Positions 10,616 to 19,335 of a stretch of 64,000 nucleotides of DNA are shown in pieces (positions within the stretch are counted from its first letter, which is position 1; each line of letters begins with the position of its first letter). The notes under the pieces are model-generated. The model made no database searches, was not told the DNA's origin, and saw only the letters and a program-made list of their open reading frames with translations. The position numbers and the translations under genes are program-made. The stretch is from Paraburkholderia silvatlantica. GTDB lineage: Bacteria; Pseudomonadota; Gammaproteobacteria; Burkholderiales; Burkholderiaceae. The DNA lies in contig NZ_QEOL01000002.1 in the NCBI RefSeq assembly GCF_003096715.1, forward strand, positions 372,001 to 436,000, read 5' to 3'.

Positions 10616-10921
10616 CTTTGGGTGCGCCGGGTGTGGGCCTTGCTCTTGCGTCAGCGAGGGAGGAATAAGCGCCTCGTCTGCGCGTTTGCATAGTGCCCCT
10701 TCAATCCGTGTGCCCAATTGCGCCGGCCGGCGCGCTCGGTCCAGAATGGATATCCGGCGTGAATATCCGCGTGCGCGGAACGCTCGATTGACCCTACCGC
10801 GCCCAGGGATTTCATGACGGGAATCCACGAGGGCAATCCTGTCTTGCAACTGGCGCAATCGTCCCCAGATGAGCGACCGGTTTCCCTACAATCAAAGCAT
10901 TTCGTCCGCGAGTCACCCCTT

Positions 10922-12211
10922 ATGGTCCCGCATCTGGTCACGGCGTTGAACGGCCCGCTCCTCGAACTGGAGCAGCGCATCCTCGACGCGACGCCGGCCA
11001 TCGAGCGCTGGTTCCGCCTCGAATGGCAGGAACACACGCCGCCGTTCTACGCGTCGGTCGACCTGCGCAACGCCGGTTTCAAGCTCGCGCCTGTCGATAC
11101 CAACCTTTTTCCCGGCGCCTTCCACTGCTTGCCGCAGGAAGTGCTGCCGCTCGCCGTGCAGGCGGCCATGGCCGCCATCGAAAAAATCTGCCCGGACGCC
11201 AAGAACCTGCTGGTGATTCCGGAGATGCACACGCGCAACGCGTTCTATCTGGAGAATGTCGCGCGCCTTGCCACGATCATGCGCCAGGCGGGCCTGAACG
11301 TGCGCTTCGGCACGCTCGACGAAACCATCGCCGGGCCGGTCACGATCTCGCTCGCCGACGGCCAGAAGATCGTGCTCGAACCGCTCGAGCGGTCGCAGCG
11401 GCGCCTTGGCCTGAAGAACTTCGACCCGTGCTCGATCTTGCTGAACAACGATCTTTCGGCGGGCATTCCGGCTGTGCTCGAAAACCTGCACGAGCAGTAC
11501 GTGCTGCCGCCGCTGCACGCGGCTTGGGCGGTGCGCCGCAAGTCCACGCACTTCTCCTGCTACGACGATGTGGCGAAGAAGTTCGCGAAGATGGTGGGCG
11601 TGGACCCGTGGATGATCAATCCGTACTTCGCGCACGTGGAAGGTGTGGACTTCGAGGCGCGCACGGGCGAGGAGCAACTGGCGAGCGCCATCGACGCCGT
11701 GCTCAAGAAGATCGCGAAGAAGTACCGCGAGTACGGCATCACCGAAAAGCCCTATGTCGTCATCAAGTCCGATGCCGGCACGGACGGCCGCGGCGTGATG
11801 ACCGTGCACGACGCCTCGGAGGTCGCCGCACTCACGAAGCGCGAACGTGCGAAGATGTCGGCCACGAAGGACGGGCTCGAAGTGCACGACGTGATCGTGC
11901 AGGAAGGCGTCTACACGTTCGAGCATATCGGCGACGAAGTGGCCGAGCCGGTCGTGTACATGATCGACCGCTATGTGGTGGGCGGCTTCTATCGCGCGCA
12001 CGGCAGCCGCGAGCGCGACCAGAACCTGAACGCGCCGGGCATGCACTTCGTGCCGCTCGGCTTCGAGCACACGGCGCTGCCCGACACGCGCGCGAAAGCG
12101 GGCGCGGCGCCGCCGAACCGCTTTTACATGTACGGCGTGGTGGCGCGGCTTGGCTTGCTGGCGGCCTCGGTCGAGCTGGAGAAGACCGACCCCGAGGCGA
12201 TCCAGGTCTGA
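10922..12211 (+). CDS. gshA: Glutamate-cysteine ligase, beta-proteobacterial type
   Basis: First step of glutathione synthesis: ATP-dependent joining of glutamate and cysteine. ATG 10922 (429 aa, MVPHLVTALNGPLLELEQR) matches the length of the Acidithiobacillus/Burkholderia-type GshA, which is unrelated in length to the E. coli enzyme. The frame is open to 10814, but that part reads as leader. Conserved-looking stretches include DLRNAGFKLAPVDTNLFPGAFHCL, the substrate and ATP-grasp-like region KPYVVIKSDAGTDGRGVMTVHDASEV, and the ending GAAPPNRFYMYGVVARLGLLAASVELE. gshB follows 134 bp downstream on the same strand; a short GC hairpin (12245-12264) without a T tract sits in the gap. Confidence 0.92.
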   Translation: MVPHLVTALNGPLLELEQRILDATPAIERWFRLEWQEHTPPFYASVDLRNAGFKLAPVDTNLFPGAFHCLPQEVLPLAVQAAMAAIEKICPDAKNLLVIPEMHTRNAFYLENVARLATIMRQAGLNVRFGTLDETIAGPVTISLADGQKIVLEPLERSQRRLGLKNFDPCSILLNNDLSAGIPAVLENLHEQYVLPPLHAAWAVRRKSTHFSCYDDVAKKFAKMVGVDPWMINPYFAHVEGVDFEARTGEEQLASAIDAVLKKIAKKYREYGITEKPYVVIKSDAGTDGRGVMTVHDASEVAALTKRERAKMSATKDGLEVHDVIVQEGVYTFEHIGDEVAEPVVYMIDRYVVGGFYRAHGSRERDQNLNAPGMHFVPLGFEHTALPDTRAKAGAAPPNRFYMYGVVARLGLLAASVELEKTDPEAIQV

Positions 12212-12345
12212 TCCGGCCGTCGTCATTCACACAATCGAACGCAGCGCCCGCCACCGTGCGGGCGTTGCCGTCATGAAAGCAGGCACCGCACCCGGCGCCA
12301 CGCAGTGACAGGACAGCGACAAGACAGGGACAAGGCAGAGACGAT

Positions 12346-13299
12346 ATGGACATTCTCTTCATCGCCGATCCGCTCGAGCGGTTCAAGATCTACAAGGACT
12401 CGACCTACGCGATGATGGCCGAGGCCGCGAAGCGCGGCCACAGGCTCTTCGCGTGCGAGCCTCAGCACCTCGCATGGGTGAACGGCCAGGTGGAGGCCGA
12501 CGTGCGGCGCTTTACGATCATCGGCGATACGGCGGACCTGCATCGCGAAATCTGGTTCGAAGCCACGGCCGATTCGCGCGCGCTCACCGGCTTCGACGCC
12601 GTCGTCATGCGCAAGGACCCGCCGTTCGACATGGAGTACGTCACGTCGACGTGGCTGCTGGAGATCGCCGAGCGCGCGGGCGCGAAGATCTTCAACAAGC
12701 CGCAGTCGATTCGCGACCACTCGGAAAAGCTCGCCATCGGCGAATTTCCGCAGTTCGTCGCGCCTACGCTCGTGACGCGCAGCGCGGCGCGCCTGCGCAA
12801 GTTCCATGAAGAGCACCAGGACGTGATCCTCAAGCCTCTCGACGGCATGGGCGGCATGGGCGTGTTCCGCGTGAAGGCGGATGGCATGAACCTCGGCTCG
12901 ATCATCGAGATGCTGAGTCACGACGGGGCGCGCAGCGTGATGGCGCAGAAGTTCATCCCCGAAATCAAGGCCGGCGACAAGCGCATTCTGCTGATCGGCG
13001 GCGAGCCGGTGCCGTTTTCGCTCGCGCGTATTCCTCAGGGCAATGAAGTGCGCGGCAATCTGGCGGCGGGCGGACTGGGCGTCGCGCAGCCGCTCACCGG
13101 GCGCGACATGGAGATCGCCCTGGCGCTCGGCCCGACGCTCGCGGCACGCGGCCTGCTGCTCGTAGGGCTCGACGCCATCGGCGACTGGCTCACCGAGGTC
13201 AATGTCACGAGCCCGACGTGTTTTCGCGAAATCATGGAGCAGACGGGCTTCGACGTGGCCGCGATGTTCATCGACGCGCTGGAGCGCGCGGCGGCCTGA
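12346..13299 (+). CDS. gshB: Glutathione synthetase
   Basis: Adds glycine to gamma-glutamylcysteine with ATP to make glutathione. The protein is 317 aa, close to E. coli GshB (316). The N-terminal domain begins MDILFIADPLERFKIYKDSTYAMM. The ATP-grasp region has VILKPLDGMGGMGVFRVK, then QKFIPEIKAGDKRILLIGGEPVPFSLARIP and the metal-binding end LTEVNVTSPTCFREI. The upstream leader is purine-rich (GACAGG and GACAAG repeats). It pairs with gshA. Glutathione-using genes elsewhere in the window (grxC, maiA) depend on this product. Confidence 0.95.
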   Translation: MDILFIADPLERFKIYKDSTYAMMAEAAKRGHRLFACEPQHLAWVNGQVEADVRRFTIIGDTADLHREIWFEATADSRALTGFDAVVMRKDPPFDMEYVTSTWLLEIAERAGAKIFNKPQSIRDHSEKLAIGEFPQFVAPTLVTRSAARLRKFHEEHQDVILKPLDGMGGMGVFRVKADGMNLGSIIEMLSHDGARSVMAQKFIPEIKAGDKRILLIGGEPVPFSLARIPQGNEVRGNLAAGGLGVAQPLTGRDMEIALALGPTLAARGLLLVGLDAIGDWLTEVNVTSPTCFREIMEQTGFDVAAMFIDALERAAA

Positions 13300-13308
13300 A
13301 GGTGGCCT

Positions 13309-13352
13309 GAATCTGGTCTGAGTCTGGCGCGAATCTGGCGCGAATCTGACCA
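13309..13352 (+). repeat. Four degenerate 11-bp tandem units
   Basis: The units read GAATCTGGTCT, GAGTCTGGCGC, GAATCTGGCGC and GAATCTGACCA, starting 9 bp after the gshB stop. The period is about one helical turn. Confidence 0.6.
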
Positions 13353-13770
13353 GGATCGGCGGGCCGGGCGCATTTGAAGTCTGCACCTGGAGCGCGGACT
13401 TGAAAGCCGCATGTATGGCTACATTTGCCGGATGTGGGCGCCTTGCAGGGCAGGCGCCCCATCGAGACCCTGGCTGGCGGGCAGTTTTGGACCACGAAGG
13501 GTCGAGCGGTCGCACGGAGCGTGTGAATGGCGCGCGACATCTGTCGCCGCTGTGAGCAGAACCGCCTCGCGTGCGCGAAAATGACCCTGCTACAATGCGG
13601 CGAGCCCGCGTTCCGGGCAGGCAAGCCGGCGTCAAGACGTTCCGGCTGCCGCGCGGCGCGTGTTCCGACCCTGCGAGCTCACGGCTGGCTGCAGGGTCGG
13701 CGCTGCGGGACGCGATCTACGGGTCGTCCGAGCATCAACCGGAGCCGTTTTTGCAGTCAAGCTGATATGA

Positions 13771-13841
13771 ACTACCCCCAACGCGCCCTGCGGTCGCTGC
13801 CCCCCGAGGGGGTGCCAGTACGCCTGGGGCGGCCCGGCGAG
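13771..13841 (+). repeat. C-run/G-run element resembling a dispersed Burkholderiales repeat
   Basis: The segment has ACTACCCCCAACGCG at its left, a tight GCCCCCCGAGGGGG hairpin in the middle (about 13799-13812) and CCTGGGGCGGCCCGGCG at its right. I recognise this arrangement as similar to short intergenic repeats common in Burkholderiales genomes, but copies elsewhere cannot be checked from one window. It ends 8 bp before the EIIA ATG. Confidence 0.5.
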
Positions 13842-13848
13842 TACTGAC

Positions 13849-14430
13849 ATGGCAGGGATTCTGATCATTGCGCACGCACCGCTCGCCACCGCGCTACGCG
13901 ATTGCATCGCGCATATCTATGGCGGTTGTCCGGCGCGCATCGGCGCGCTCGACGTGCTCCCCGACAGCGACCCGGCTGAAGTGGTCGCCAAGGCGCATTC
14001 GGAAATCGAGCGCCTGCGCGAAGACAACGGCGCTCTCGTGTTGACCGACATGTTCGGCGCCACGCCTTCGAATATCGCGGCGCGGCTTGCCACGGTGCCC
14101 GAGGTACGCGTGCTGGCCGGCGTGAATCTGCCGATGCTGGTGCGTGCCGTGTGCTACCGGGCAACGCCGCTCGATACGCTCGTCGAAAAGGCGCTGGCCG
14201 GCGCGAGCAAAGGCGTGCAGACCATCGGCCCGACCATGCCGCCCGTTGCGAGCGCGAGCGAATGCGGCTGCCCGCCCGCGCCCTGTACCGAAGCCGCTGC
14301 CGACGCGACAAAGCAGGCCGCGAATCCGGCAGCCGGCCAGAGCGCGAGCCAGCCCGCCGCGGCGACGCGGGGCGCGGCTTGCACCGGCGGCGTCGCGGCC
14401 GGCGTGCTCAGGCCGGCTGGCAGCACCTGA
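13849..14430 (+). CDS. PTS EIIA component, mannose (EIIA-Man) family, with C-terminal tail
   Basis: 193-aa cytoplasmic phosphocarrier. Residues 1-130 are a complete EIIA-Man domain: the phosphorylatable His9 lies in ILIIAHAPLA, and ALVLTDMFGATPSNIAARL and GVNLPMLVRA are the usual active-site surroundings. The last 60 residues are an unusual Ala/Gln/Ser-rich tail with five Cys (CGCPPAPCTEA and AACTGG). No mannose-type IIB, IIC or IID gene is nearby; HPr and EI follow. The set therefore looks like a regulatory PTS branch, as proposed for similar proteins in other Burkholderiales. There is no clear ribosome site before ATG 13849. Confidence 0.88.
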   Translation: MAGILIIAHAPLATALRDCIAHIYGGCPARIGALDVLPDSDPAEVVAKAHSEIERLREDNGALVLTDMFGATPSNIAARLATVPEVRVLAGVNLPMLVRAVCYRATPLDTLVEKALAGASKGVQTIGPTMPPVASASECGCPPAPCTEAAADATKQAANPAAGQSASQPAAATRGAACTGGVAAGVLRPAGST

Positions 14431-14516
14431 ACCGGGCGGCGCGCCAGCGAAAGCCAACTACAAGGCACAGCGAAACAATCCAGTCACACTTCCATACACT
14501 GCGTCCGGATCGACCT

Positions 14517-14786
14517 ATGCTGCAACAAGAAACGACCATCGTGAACAAACTTGGCCTGCACGCGCGGGCGTCGGCGAAGCTGACTCAGCTCGCAGGCAAC
14601 TATCAGTCGGAAATCTGGATGAGCCGCAACGGCCGCCGCATCAACGCCAAGAGCATCATGGGGGTCATGATGCTGGCGGCAGGCATCGGCAGCACGGTGA
14701 TGATCGAAACCGAAGGCCCGGACGAGGCCGACGCCATGAGCGCGCTGCTCAAGCTGATCGCCGACAAGTTTGGCGAAGGCCAGTAA
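14517..14786 (+). CDS. ptsH: Phosphocarrier protein HPr
   Basis: 89-aa phosphocarrier that passes phosphate from EI to EIIA proteins. The start MLQQETTIVNKLGLHARASAK places the active His at residue 15. Ser46, in INAKSIMGVMML, is at the regulatory HPr-kinase site, which many proteobacteria also use. The frame is open far upstream, overlapping the EIIA gene, but ATG 14517 gives the standard HPr length. It lies 86 bp after EIIA and is followed by a strong intrinsic terminator before ptsI. Confidence 0.95.
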   Translation: MLQQETTIVNKLGLHARASAKLTQLAGNYQSEIWMSRNGRRINAKSIMGVMMLAAGIGSTVMIETEGPDEADAMSALLKLIADKFGEGQ

Positions 14787-14813
14787 GACGCGTGGTCATT
14801 GCGCCTTGTCTGG

Positions 14814-14840
14814 AACGCCGCGGTTTGCCGCGGCGTTTTT
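14814..14840 (+). terminator. Terminator between ptsH and ptsI
   Basis: AACGCCGCGG (14814-14823) pairs with CCGCGGCGTT (14828-14837) with loop TTTG, followed by a T run (14836-14840) and TTTG. It should end or reduce transcription from EIIA-ptsH before ptsI. Confidence 0.9.
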
Positions 14841-14921
14841 GTTTGTGGGCGGCGACTGCTGCACAAGGCCGCAGTCATGCGCGAACAGGTGCGCGTGGCC
14901 ACATTCCGCCGCGCCGGAATT

Positions 14922-14927
14922 TATAAT
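14922..14927 (+). promoter_or_regulatory. Possible -10 box for ptsI
   Basis: TATAAT sits 69 bp upstream of the ptsI start, just after the ptsH terminator. No good -35 box is seen at 16-18 bp, so the promoter is provisional. Confidence 0.45.
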
Positions 14928-14996
14928 CATCGCCGGGGTCTGAGAGAGCGCATTGCAGCGGTTTGCCGCAGCATCAAATAACCAGAGGAGGTGCGC

Positions 14997-16736
14997 GTGC
15001 CGTTCACGCTGCATGGAATTCCCGTATCACGCGGTATAGCCATTGGGCGAGCGTATCTGATCGCCCCGGCTGCGCTCGACGTCGACCATTACCTCATCGA
15101 GCACGCGCAGATCGAAGACGAAATCGAGCGCTTTCGCGCGGCGCTCCAGGCCGTGGAGCAGGAGCTCGACGCACTGCGCGCCGACCTCGCCGCCGACGCC
15201 CCTTCCGAAATGGGCGCGTTTATCGGCGTTCACCTCATGATCCTGAACGACGTGATGCTCGTGCAGGAGACCATCGATCTCATCCGCACGCGCCGCTTCA
15301 ATGTGGAGTGGGCGCTTACCGAACAGCTCGAACGCCTCTCGCGTCACTTCGACGACGTAGAGGACGAGTACCTGCGCGAGCGCAAGGCCGATATCGAGCA
15401 GGTCGTGGAGCGCGTGCTGAAGTCGCTCGCGGGCGCCATGCCTCCTTCGCTGCACGGCGGCTGCGACGAGATGATCGTCGTCGCGCACGACATCGCGCCA
15501 GCCGACATGCTGCAGTTCAAGGGGCAAACCTTCCAGGGCTTCGTCACCGATCTGGGCGGGCGCACCTCGCACACGGCGATCGTCGCGCGCAGCCTCGGCA
15601 TTCCGGCGGCGGTGGGCGTGCAGCAGGCGAGCGCGCTGATCCGCCAGGACGATCTCATCATCGTCGACGGCGACCATGGCGTCGTGATCGTCGATCCCGC
15701 GCCCATCGTGCTCGAGGAATACACCTACCGGCAAAGCGAGATGGCGCTCGAGCGGCGCAAGCTGCAGCGGCTGAAGTTCTCGCCTACGCAAACGCTGTGC
15801 GGCACGAAGATCCAGCTATACGCGAACATCGAGCTGCCCGACGACGCACAATCCGCGCTCGACTCGGGTGCGACGGGCGTCGGCCTCTTTCGCACCGAGT
15901 TCCTGTTCATGAACCACAAGAGCCACTTGCCGGAGGAGGACGAGCAGTTCGCCGCCTACCGCCGCGCGGTGGAGCTCATGAGCGGGCTGCCCGTGACGAT
16001 CCGCACGATCGACGTGGGCGCGGACAAGCCGCTCGACGCCATGAATGCGGGCGACGGGTACGAAACGGCCGCCAACCCGGCGCTCGGCCTGCGCGCGATC
16101 CGCTGGAGCTTGTCCGAGCCGCAGATGTTCCTCACGCAGCTGCGGGCGATCCTGCGCGCCTCGGCGTTCGGTTCGGTCAAGATCCTGATTCCGATGCTCG
16201 CGCACGCGCAGCAGATCGACCAGACGCTCGACCTGATCCGCGAGGCGAAGCGTCAGCTCGACGACGCCGGCCTCGCCTACGATCCCAACATCCAGGTCGG
16301 CGCGATGATCGAGATTCCGGCGGCCGCGCTCGCCTTGCCGATGTTCCTGCGCCGGCTCGACTTCCTCTCGATCGGCACCAACGACCTGATTCAGTACGCG
16401 CTTGCCATCGACCGCGCCGACAATGCGGTGGCCGACCTGTACGATCCGCTGCATCCGGCCGTGCTGCAGCTGATCGCGCATACTTTGCGCGAGGCGAAGC
16501 GCGCGGGTGTGCCGGTTTCGGTGTGCGGGGAGATGGCGGGCGACCCGTCGTTTACGCGTTTGCTGCTCGGCATGGGGCTCACCGAGTTCTCGATGCACCC
16601 GAGCCAGTTGCTCGTGGTCAAGCAGGAGATCCTGCGCTCGCAGCTCAAGACGCTGGAAAAGCCGGTGGCTGAGGTGCTGGCCGCTTACGAGCCAGAGGAA
16701 CTGCAGGCCGCGCTGCAGCGCGTGGCGCAGGCCTGA
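14997..16736 (+). CDS. ptsI: PTS enzyme I (PEP-protein phosphotransferase)
   Basis: Takes phosphate from phosphoenolpyruvate and gives it to HPr. I chose GTG 14997 (579 aa, MPFTLHGIPVSRGIAIG) because AGGAGGT at 14986-14992 is correctly spaced for it; GTG 14991 overlaps that site. The active His192 lies in GGRTSHTAIVARSLGIPA. The C-terminal PEP-binding barrel has TEFLFMN, IRTIDVGADKPL, the SIGTNDLIQYALA signature and the catalytic cysteine in PVSVCGEMAGD. The length matches classical EI. It is separated from ptsH by a terminator and probably has its own promoter. Confidence 0.95.
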   Translation: MPFTLHGIPVSRGIAIGRAYLIAPAALDVDHYLIEHAQIEDEIERFRAALQAVEQELDALRADLAADAPSEMGAFIGVHLMILNDVMLVQETIDLIRTRRFNVEWALTEQLERLSRHFDDVEDEYLRERKADIEQVVERVLKSLAGAMPPSLHGGCDEMIVVAHDIAPADMLQFKGQTFQGFVTDLGGRTSHTAIVARSLGIPAAVGVQQASALIRQDDLIIVDGDHGVVIVDPAPIVLEEYTYRQSEMALERRKLQRLKFSPTQTLCGTKIQLYANIELPDDAQSALDSGATGVGLFRTEFLFMNHKSHLPEEDEQFAAYRRAVELMSGLPVTIRTIDVGADKPLDAMNAGDGYETAANPALGLRAIRWSLSEPQMFLTQLRAILRASAFGSVKILIPMLAHAQQIDQTLDLIREAKRQLDDAGLAYDPNIQVGAMIEIPAAALALPMFLRRLDFLSIGTNDLIQYALAIDRADNAVADLYDPLHPAVLQLIAHTLREAKRAGVPVSVCGEMAGDPSFTRLLLGMGLTEFSMHPSQLLVVKQEILRSQLKTLEKPVAEVLAAYEPEELQAALQRVAQA

Positions 16737-16766
16737 GCGCTCACCTGCCCATCCGTATAAGGCAGA

Positions 16767-16789
16767 AAGCCCCGGCATGTCCGGGGCTT
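16767..16789. terminator. Bidirectional terminator between ptsI and moeB
   Basis: AAGCCCCGG (16767-16775) pairs with CCGGGGCTT (16781-16789) across CATGT. An outer GGCAGAAA/TTTCTGCC stem with one bulged base extends it. It serves convergent genes. Confidence 0.88.
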
Positions 16790-16814
16790 CTTTCTGCCTT
16801 GATTCGCGCGGGCG

Positions 16815-17576
16815 TCAGGCGTGCCGATGACGCTCGCCGCACACCGGGCAATCCGGCTGCCGCGCCACGCGCATCGTATTCCACTCCATGCGCAGCGAGT
16901 CGAGCATCATGAGCCGCCCGACGAGCGTCGCACCGATGCCGCCGATCACGCGCAGCGCCTCGGCCGCCTGCATCGCGCCGATGATGCCCACCGTGGGCGC
17001 GAACACGCCCATCGTCGAGCACGCCACTTCCTCGAATGGCTGATCTTCGGGAAACACGCAGGCGTAGCAGGGCGAGGCGTCGTCGCGGAAGTCGAACGTG
17101 CTGATCTGTCCGTCGAAGCGCAATGCCGCGCCCGAGACGAGCGGCACGCCGTGCTTCACGCATGCGCGGTTGATGGCGTGGCGCGTGGCGAAGTTGTCGG
17201 TGCAGTCGAGCACGACCGTCGCGCCCGGCACCTGCGCGTCGAGCCACGCATCGTCGATGCGGGTTTGCAGCGCGTTCACCTTTACCTCGGGATTCAGACG
17301 CGCGATTGCGTCGCGGCCCGATTCGACCTTCGCGCGGCCGACCGACGCCGTCTCGTGCATGATCTGCCGCTGCAGGTTGGTGAGGTCGACGGTGTCGTTG
17401 TCGACGAGCGTGAGCGTGCCCACGCCCGAGGCCGCGAGATACATCGCCGCTGGAGACCCCAGGCCGCCCGCGCCCACGACGATCGCATGCGCGTCGAGAA
17501 AGCGCTGCTGCGCCTCGATGCCGATCTCGTCGACGAGGATATGGCGGGAATAGCGAAGGAGTTGGTCGTCGTTCAT
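16815..17576 (-). CDS. moeB: HesA/MoeB/ThiF family adenylyltransferase
   Basis: 253-aa E1-like enzyme that adenylates the C-terminal Gly of a small sulfur carrier (MoaD in molybdopterin synthesis, or ThiS). It shows MNDDQLLRYSRHILVDEIGIEAQQRF, the nucleotide loop VVGAGGLGSPAAMYLAASGVG, the Asp-rich LVDNDTVDLTNLQRQ, and the zinc pairs CYAC and CPVCG. A Cys in EEVACSTMGVFAP is the family's conserved cysteine. The length fits MoeB (about 250). No thiamine or molybdenum gene is adjacent. It follows ctpA by 175 bp on the same strand. MoeB and ThiF cannot be separated firmly by sequence alone. Confidence 0.87.
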   Translation of the reverse strand: MNDDQLLRYSRHILVDEIGIEAQQRFLDAHAIVVGAGGLGSPAAMYLAASGVGTLTLVDNDTVDLTNLQRQIMHETASVGRAKVESGRDAIARLNPEVKVNALQTRIDDAWLDAQVPGATVVLDCTDNFATRHAINRACVKHGVPLVSGAALRFDGQISTFDFRDDASPCYACVFPEDQPFEEVACSTMGVFAPTVGIIGAMQAAEALRVIGGIGATLVGRLMMLDSLRMEWNTMRVARQPDCPVCGERHRHA

Positions 17577-17751
17577 CGCGATGCACTGGTTCGATGGCGC
17601 TGCGATGGACCTCGAGAGCCTGGATAGCCCCGAATGGGGAAGCGCGCGCCGGGGAAAGACAGTGCCGTTATTGTAACGACGCCAGCGGCTGGAGGAGGGA
17701 GGCCTCGCGACCGGCGCACGGGGCGCGCGGATCGCGAGGCGGTACGGCGTG

Positions 17752-19335
17752 TTACTTCGCCGGAGCCGGAGCGGAGGCCGGCGCGGCAGCGGAGCCCGGA
17801 GCCGGCGCCATGATGAGGGCGCCCGGCTTCACGGCGATCGGCGCAGAGGCCGAGGTAGGCGGCTTCTGCCCCGCGAGGCGGCGCTCCATCGGCGACTTCG
17901 ATTCGGCCACCGGCTTGCCCTGAAGCTTGTTCAGCGCTTGCTGGAGCATGAAGTCGTCGGCGGAACCGAACTCGACCGGCTTGCGCTCGCGATCCTTCTG
18001 GCGCTGCTCCGGCGTCTTCTTGTCGTTCTGCTCTTCGAGTTGACGCAGCATGTCCATGCGCTCCTGCTCGCGCACTTCCTGCTCCTTCTTCTCGTCCGGA
18101 TCCTGCGTGTTGGCGAGGTGGTTCTGGTAGTCCACTTCGCGCGTGACGAGTGCGTCGTCCGGATCGCCGTCGGCGTACTGGTCGACCGCGATGTCAGGAC
18201 GGATGCCCTTGTTCTGGATCGAGCGGCCGCTCGGCGTGTAGTAGTACGCCGTGGTCAGACGCAGCGCGGTGTCGGCCGTCATCGGACGCACCGTTTGCAC
18301 CGAACCCTTGCCGAACGTGGTCTTGCCGACGATCAGCGCACGCTTCGAGTCCTGCAGCGCACCCGCCACGATTTCCGAGGCCGACGCCGAGTAGGCGTTG
18401 GTCAGCACGACCATCGGCACGGTCTTGAACTCGGCCGCCTCGCCCTTGAGCGGGTCGCCGTCGAACGACGGCAGGCGGTAGTTCTCGTAGGTGTCGCGAT
18501 AGACCTGCTTCGAGTCCGGGATCTGGCCGTTCGTCGAGACGACGACCGAATCCGGCGGCAGGAACGCGCCCGCCACGCCCACGGCGCTTTGCAGCAGGCC
18601 GCCGCCGTTGTTGCGCAGGTCGAGGATGATGCCCTTGAGGTTCGGCTCCTGGCGCGCGATATCCTGCAGCTTGGCGGCGAGGTCGGGGACCGTGCGCTCC
18701 TGGAAGCTCGTGATGCGGATATACGCGTAGCCGGGCTGCAGGATCTTCGACTTCACGCTCTGCACCTTGATGATGGCGCGCGTGATGGTGAGCGGGAAGG
18801 TGCGGTCGTCGGTCTTGCGGAAGATCGTGAGCGTGACCTTGGTGCCCGGGTCGCCGCGCATCTGCTTGACGGCCTGGTCGAGCGTCATGCCGCGCACCGG
18901 CTTGTCGTTGATACGCGTGATGAGGTCGCCCGGACGGATGCCGGCGCGGTACGCGGGCGTGTCTTCGATCGGCGAGATGACCTTGATCAGGCCGTCTTCC
19001 GACGAGATTTCGATACCGAGGCCCGCGAAGCGACCTTTGGTCTGCTCCTGGAGCTCCTGGTAATCGGTCTTGTCGAGATACGACGAGTGCGGGTCGAGGC
19101 TCGACACCATGCCCTTGATGGCGGCGGTGAGGAGCTTCTTGTCGTCCACCGGCACGACATACTCATGCTTGATTTGACCGAAAACTTCGGCGAAGAGCCT
19201 CAGCTGGTCGAGCGGCAGCGGCTCTACGACCGTCTGCTGGGTTTGCTGCGCCTCGGCGGAAATCTGCAGGGTGGCAAATACGCCGGTCGCGAGGCCAGCG
19301 GCGATCAGGCCGATGTTTTTCAGGTTCTTTCGCAT
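17752..19335 (-). CDS. ctpA: C-terminal processing peptidase, S41A family (CtpA/Prc-like)
   Basis: 527-aa periplasmic serine protease with a Ser/Lys dyad. A signal or anchor segment (KNIGLIAAGLATGVFATLQIS) is followed by the S41 N-terminal region and a PDZ domain (about 95-175, IEDTPAYRAGIRPGDLITRINDKPV). The catalytic core has the Ser in NAYSASASEIVAGALQD and the Lys in GKTTFGKGSVQ. After the core come a charged, coiled-coil-prone stretch (EKKEQEVREQERMDMLRQLEEQNDKK) and an Ala/Pro/Ser tail ending APASAPAPAK. Related enzymes trim envelope proteins and murein hydrolases. It is upstream of moeB. Confidence 0.93.
   Translation of the reverse strand: MRKNLKNIGLIAAGLATGVFATLQISAEAQQTQQTVVEPLPLDQLRLFAEVFGQIKHEYVVPVDDKKLLTAAIKGMVSSLDPHSSYLDKTDYQELQEQTKGRFAGLGIEISSEDGLIKVISPIEDTPAYRAGIRPGDLITRINDKPVRGMTLDQAVKQMRGDPGTKVTLTIFRKTDDRTFPLTITRAIIKVQSVKSKILQPGYAYIRITSFQERTVPDLAAKLQDIARQEPNLKGIILDLRNNGGGLLQSAVGVAGAFLPPDSVVVSTNGQIPDSKQVYRDTYENYRLPSFDGDPLKGEAAEFKTVPMVVLTNAYSASASEIVAGALQDSKRALIVGKTTFGKGSVQTVRPMTADTALRLTTAYYYTPSGRSIQNKGIRPDIAVDQYADGDPDDALVTREVDYQNHLANTQDPDEKKEQEVREQERMDMLRQLEEQNDKKTPEQRQKDRERKPVEFGSADDFMLQQALNKLQGKPVAESKSPMERRLAGQKPPTSASAPIAVKPGALIMAPAPGSAAAPASAPAPAK

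Larger units (their letters stand above)
13300..13848. other. 549-bp spacer between gshB and the EIIA gene
   Basis: No convincing gene is visible. It contains the 11-bp tandem repeats at 13309-13352, GC-rich inverted repeats, and the C/G-run element at 13771-13841 that abuts the EIIA start codon. A weak -10-like TACAAT occurs near 13590, so the EIIA promoter is probably inside this spacer. Confidence 0.5.
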
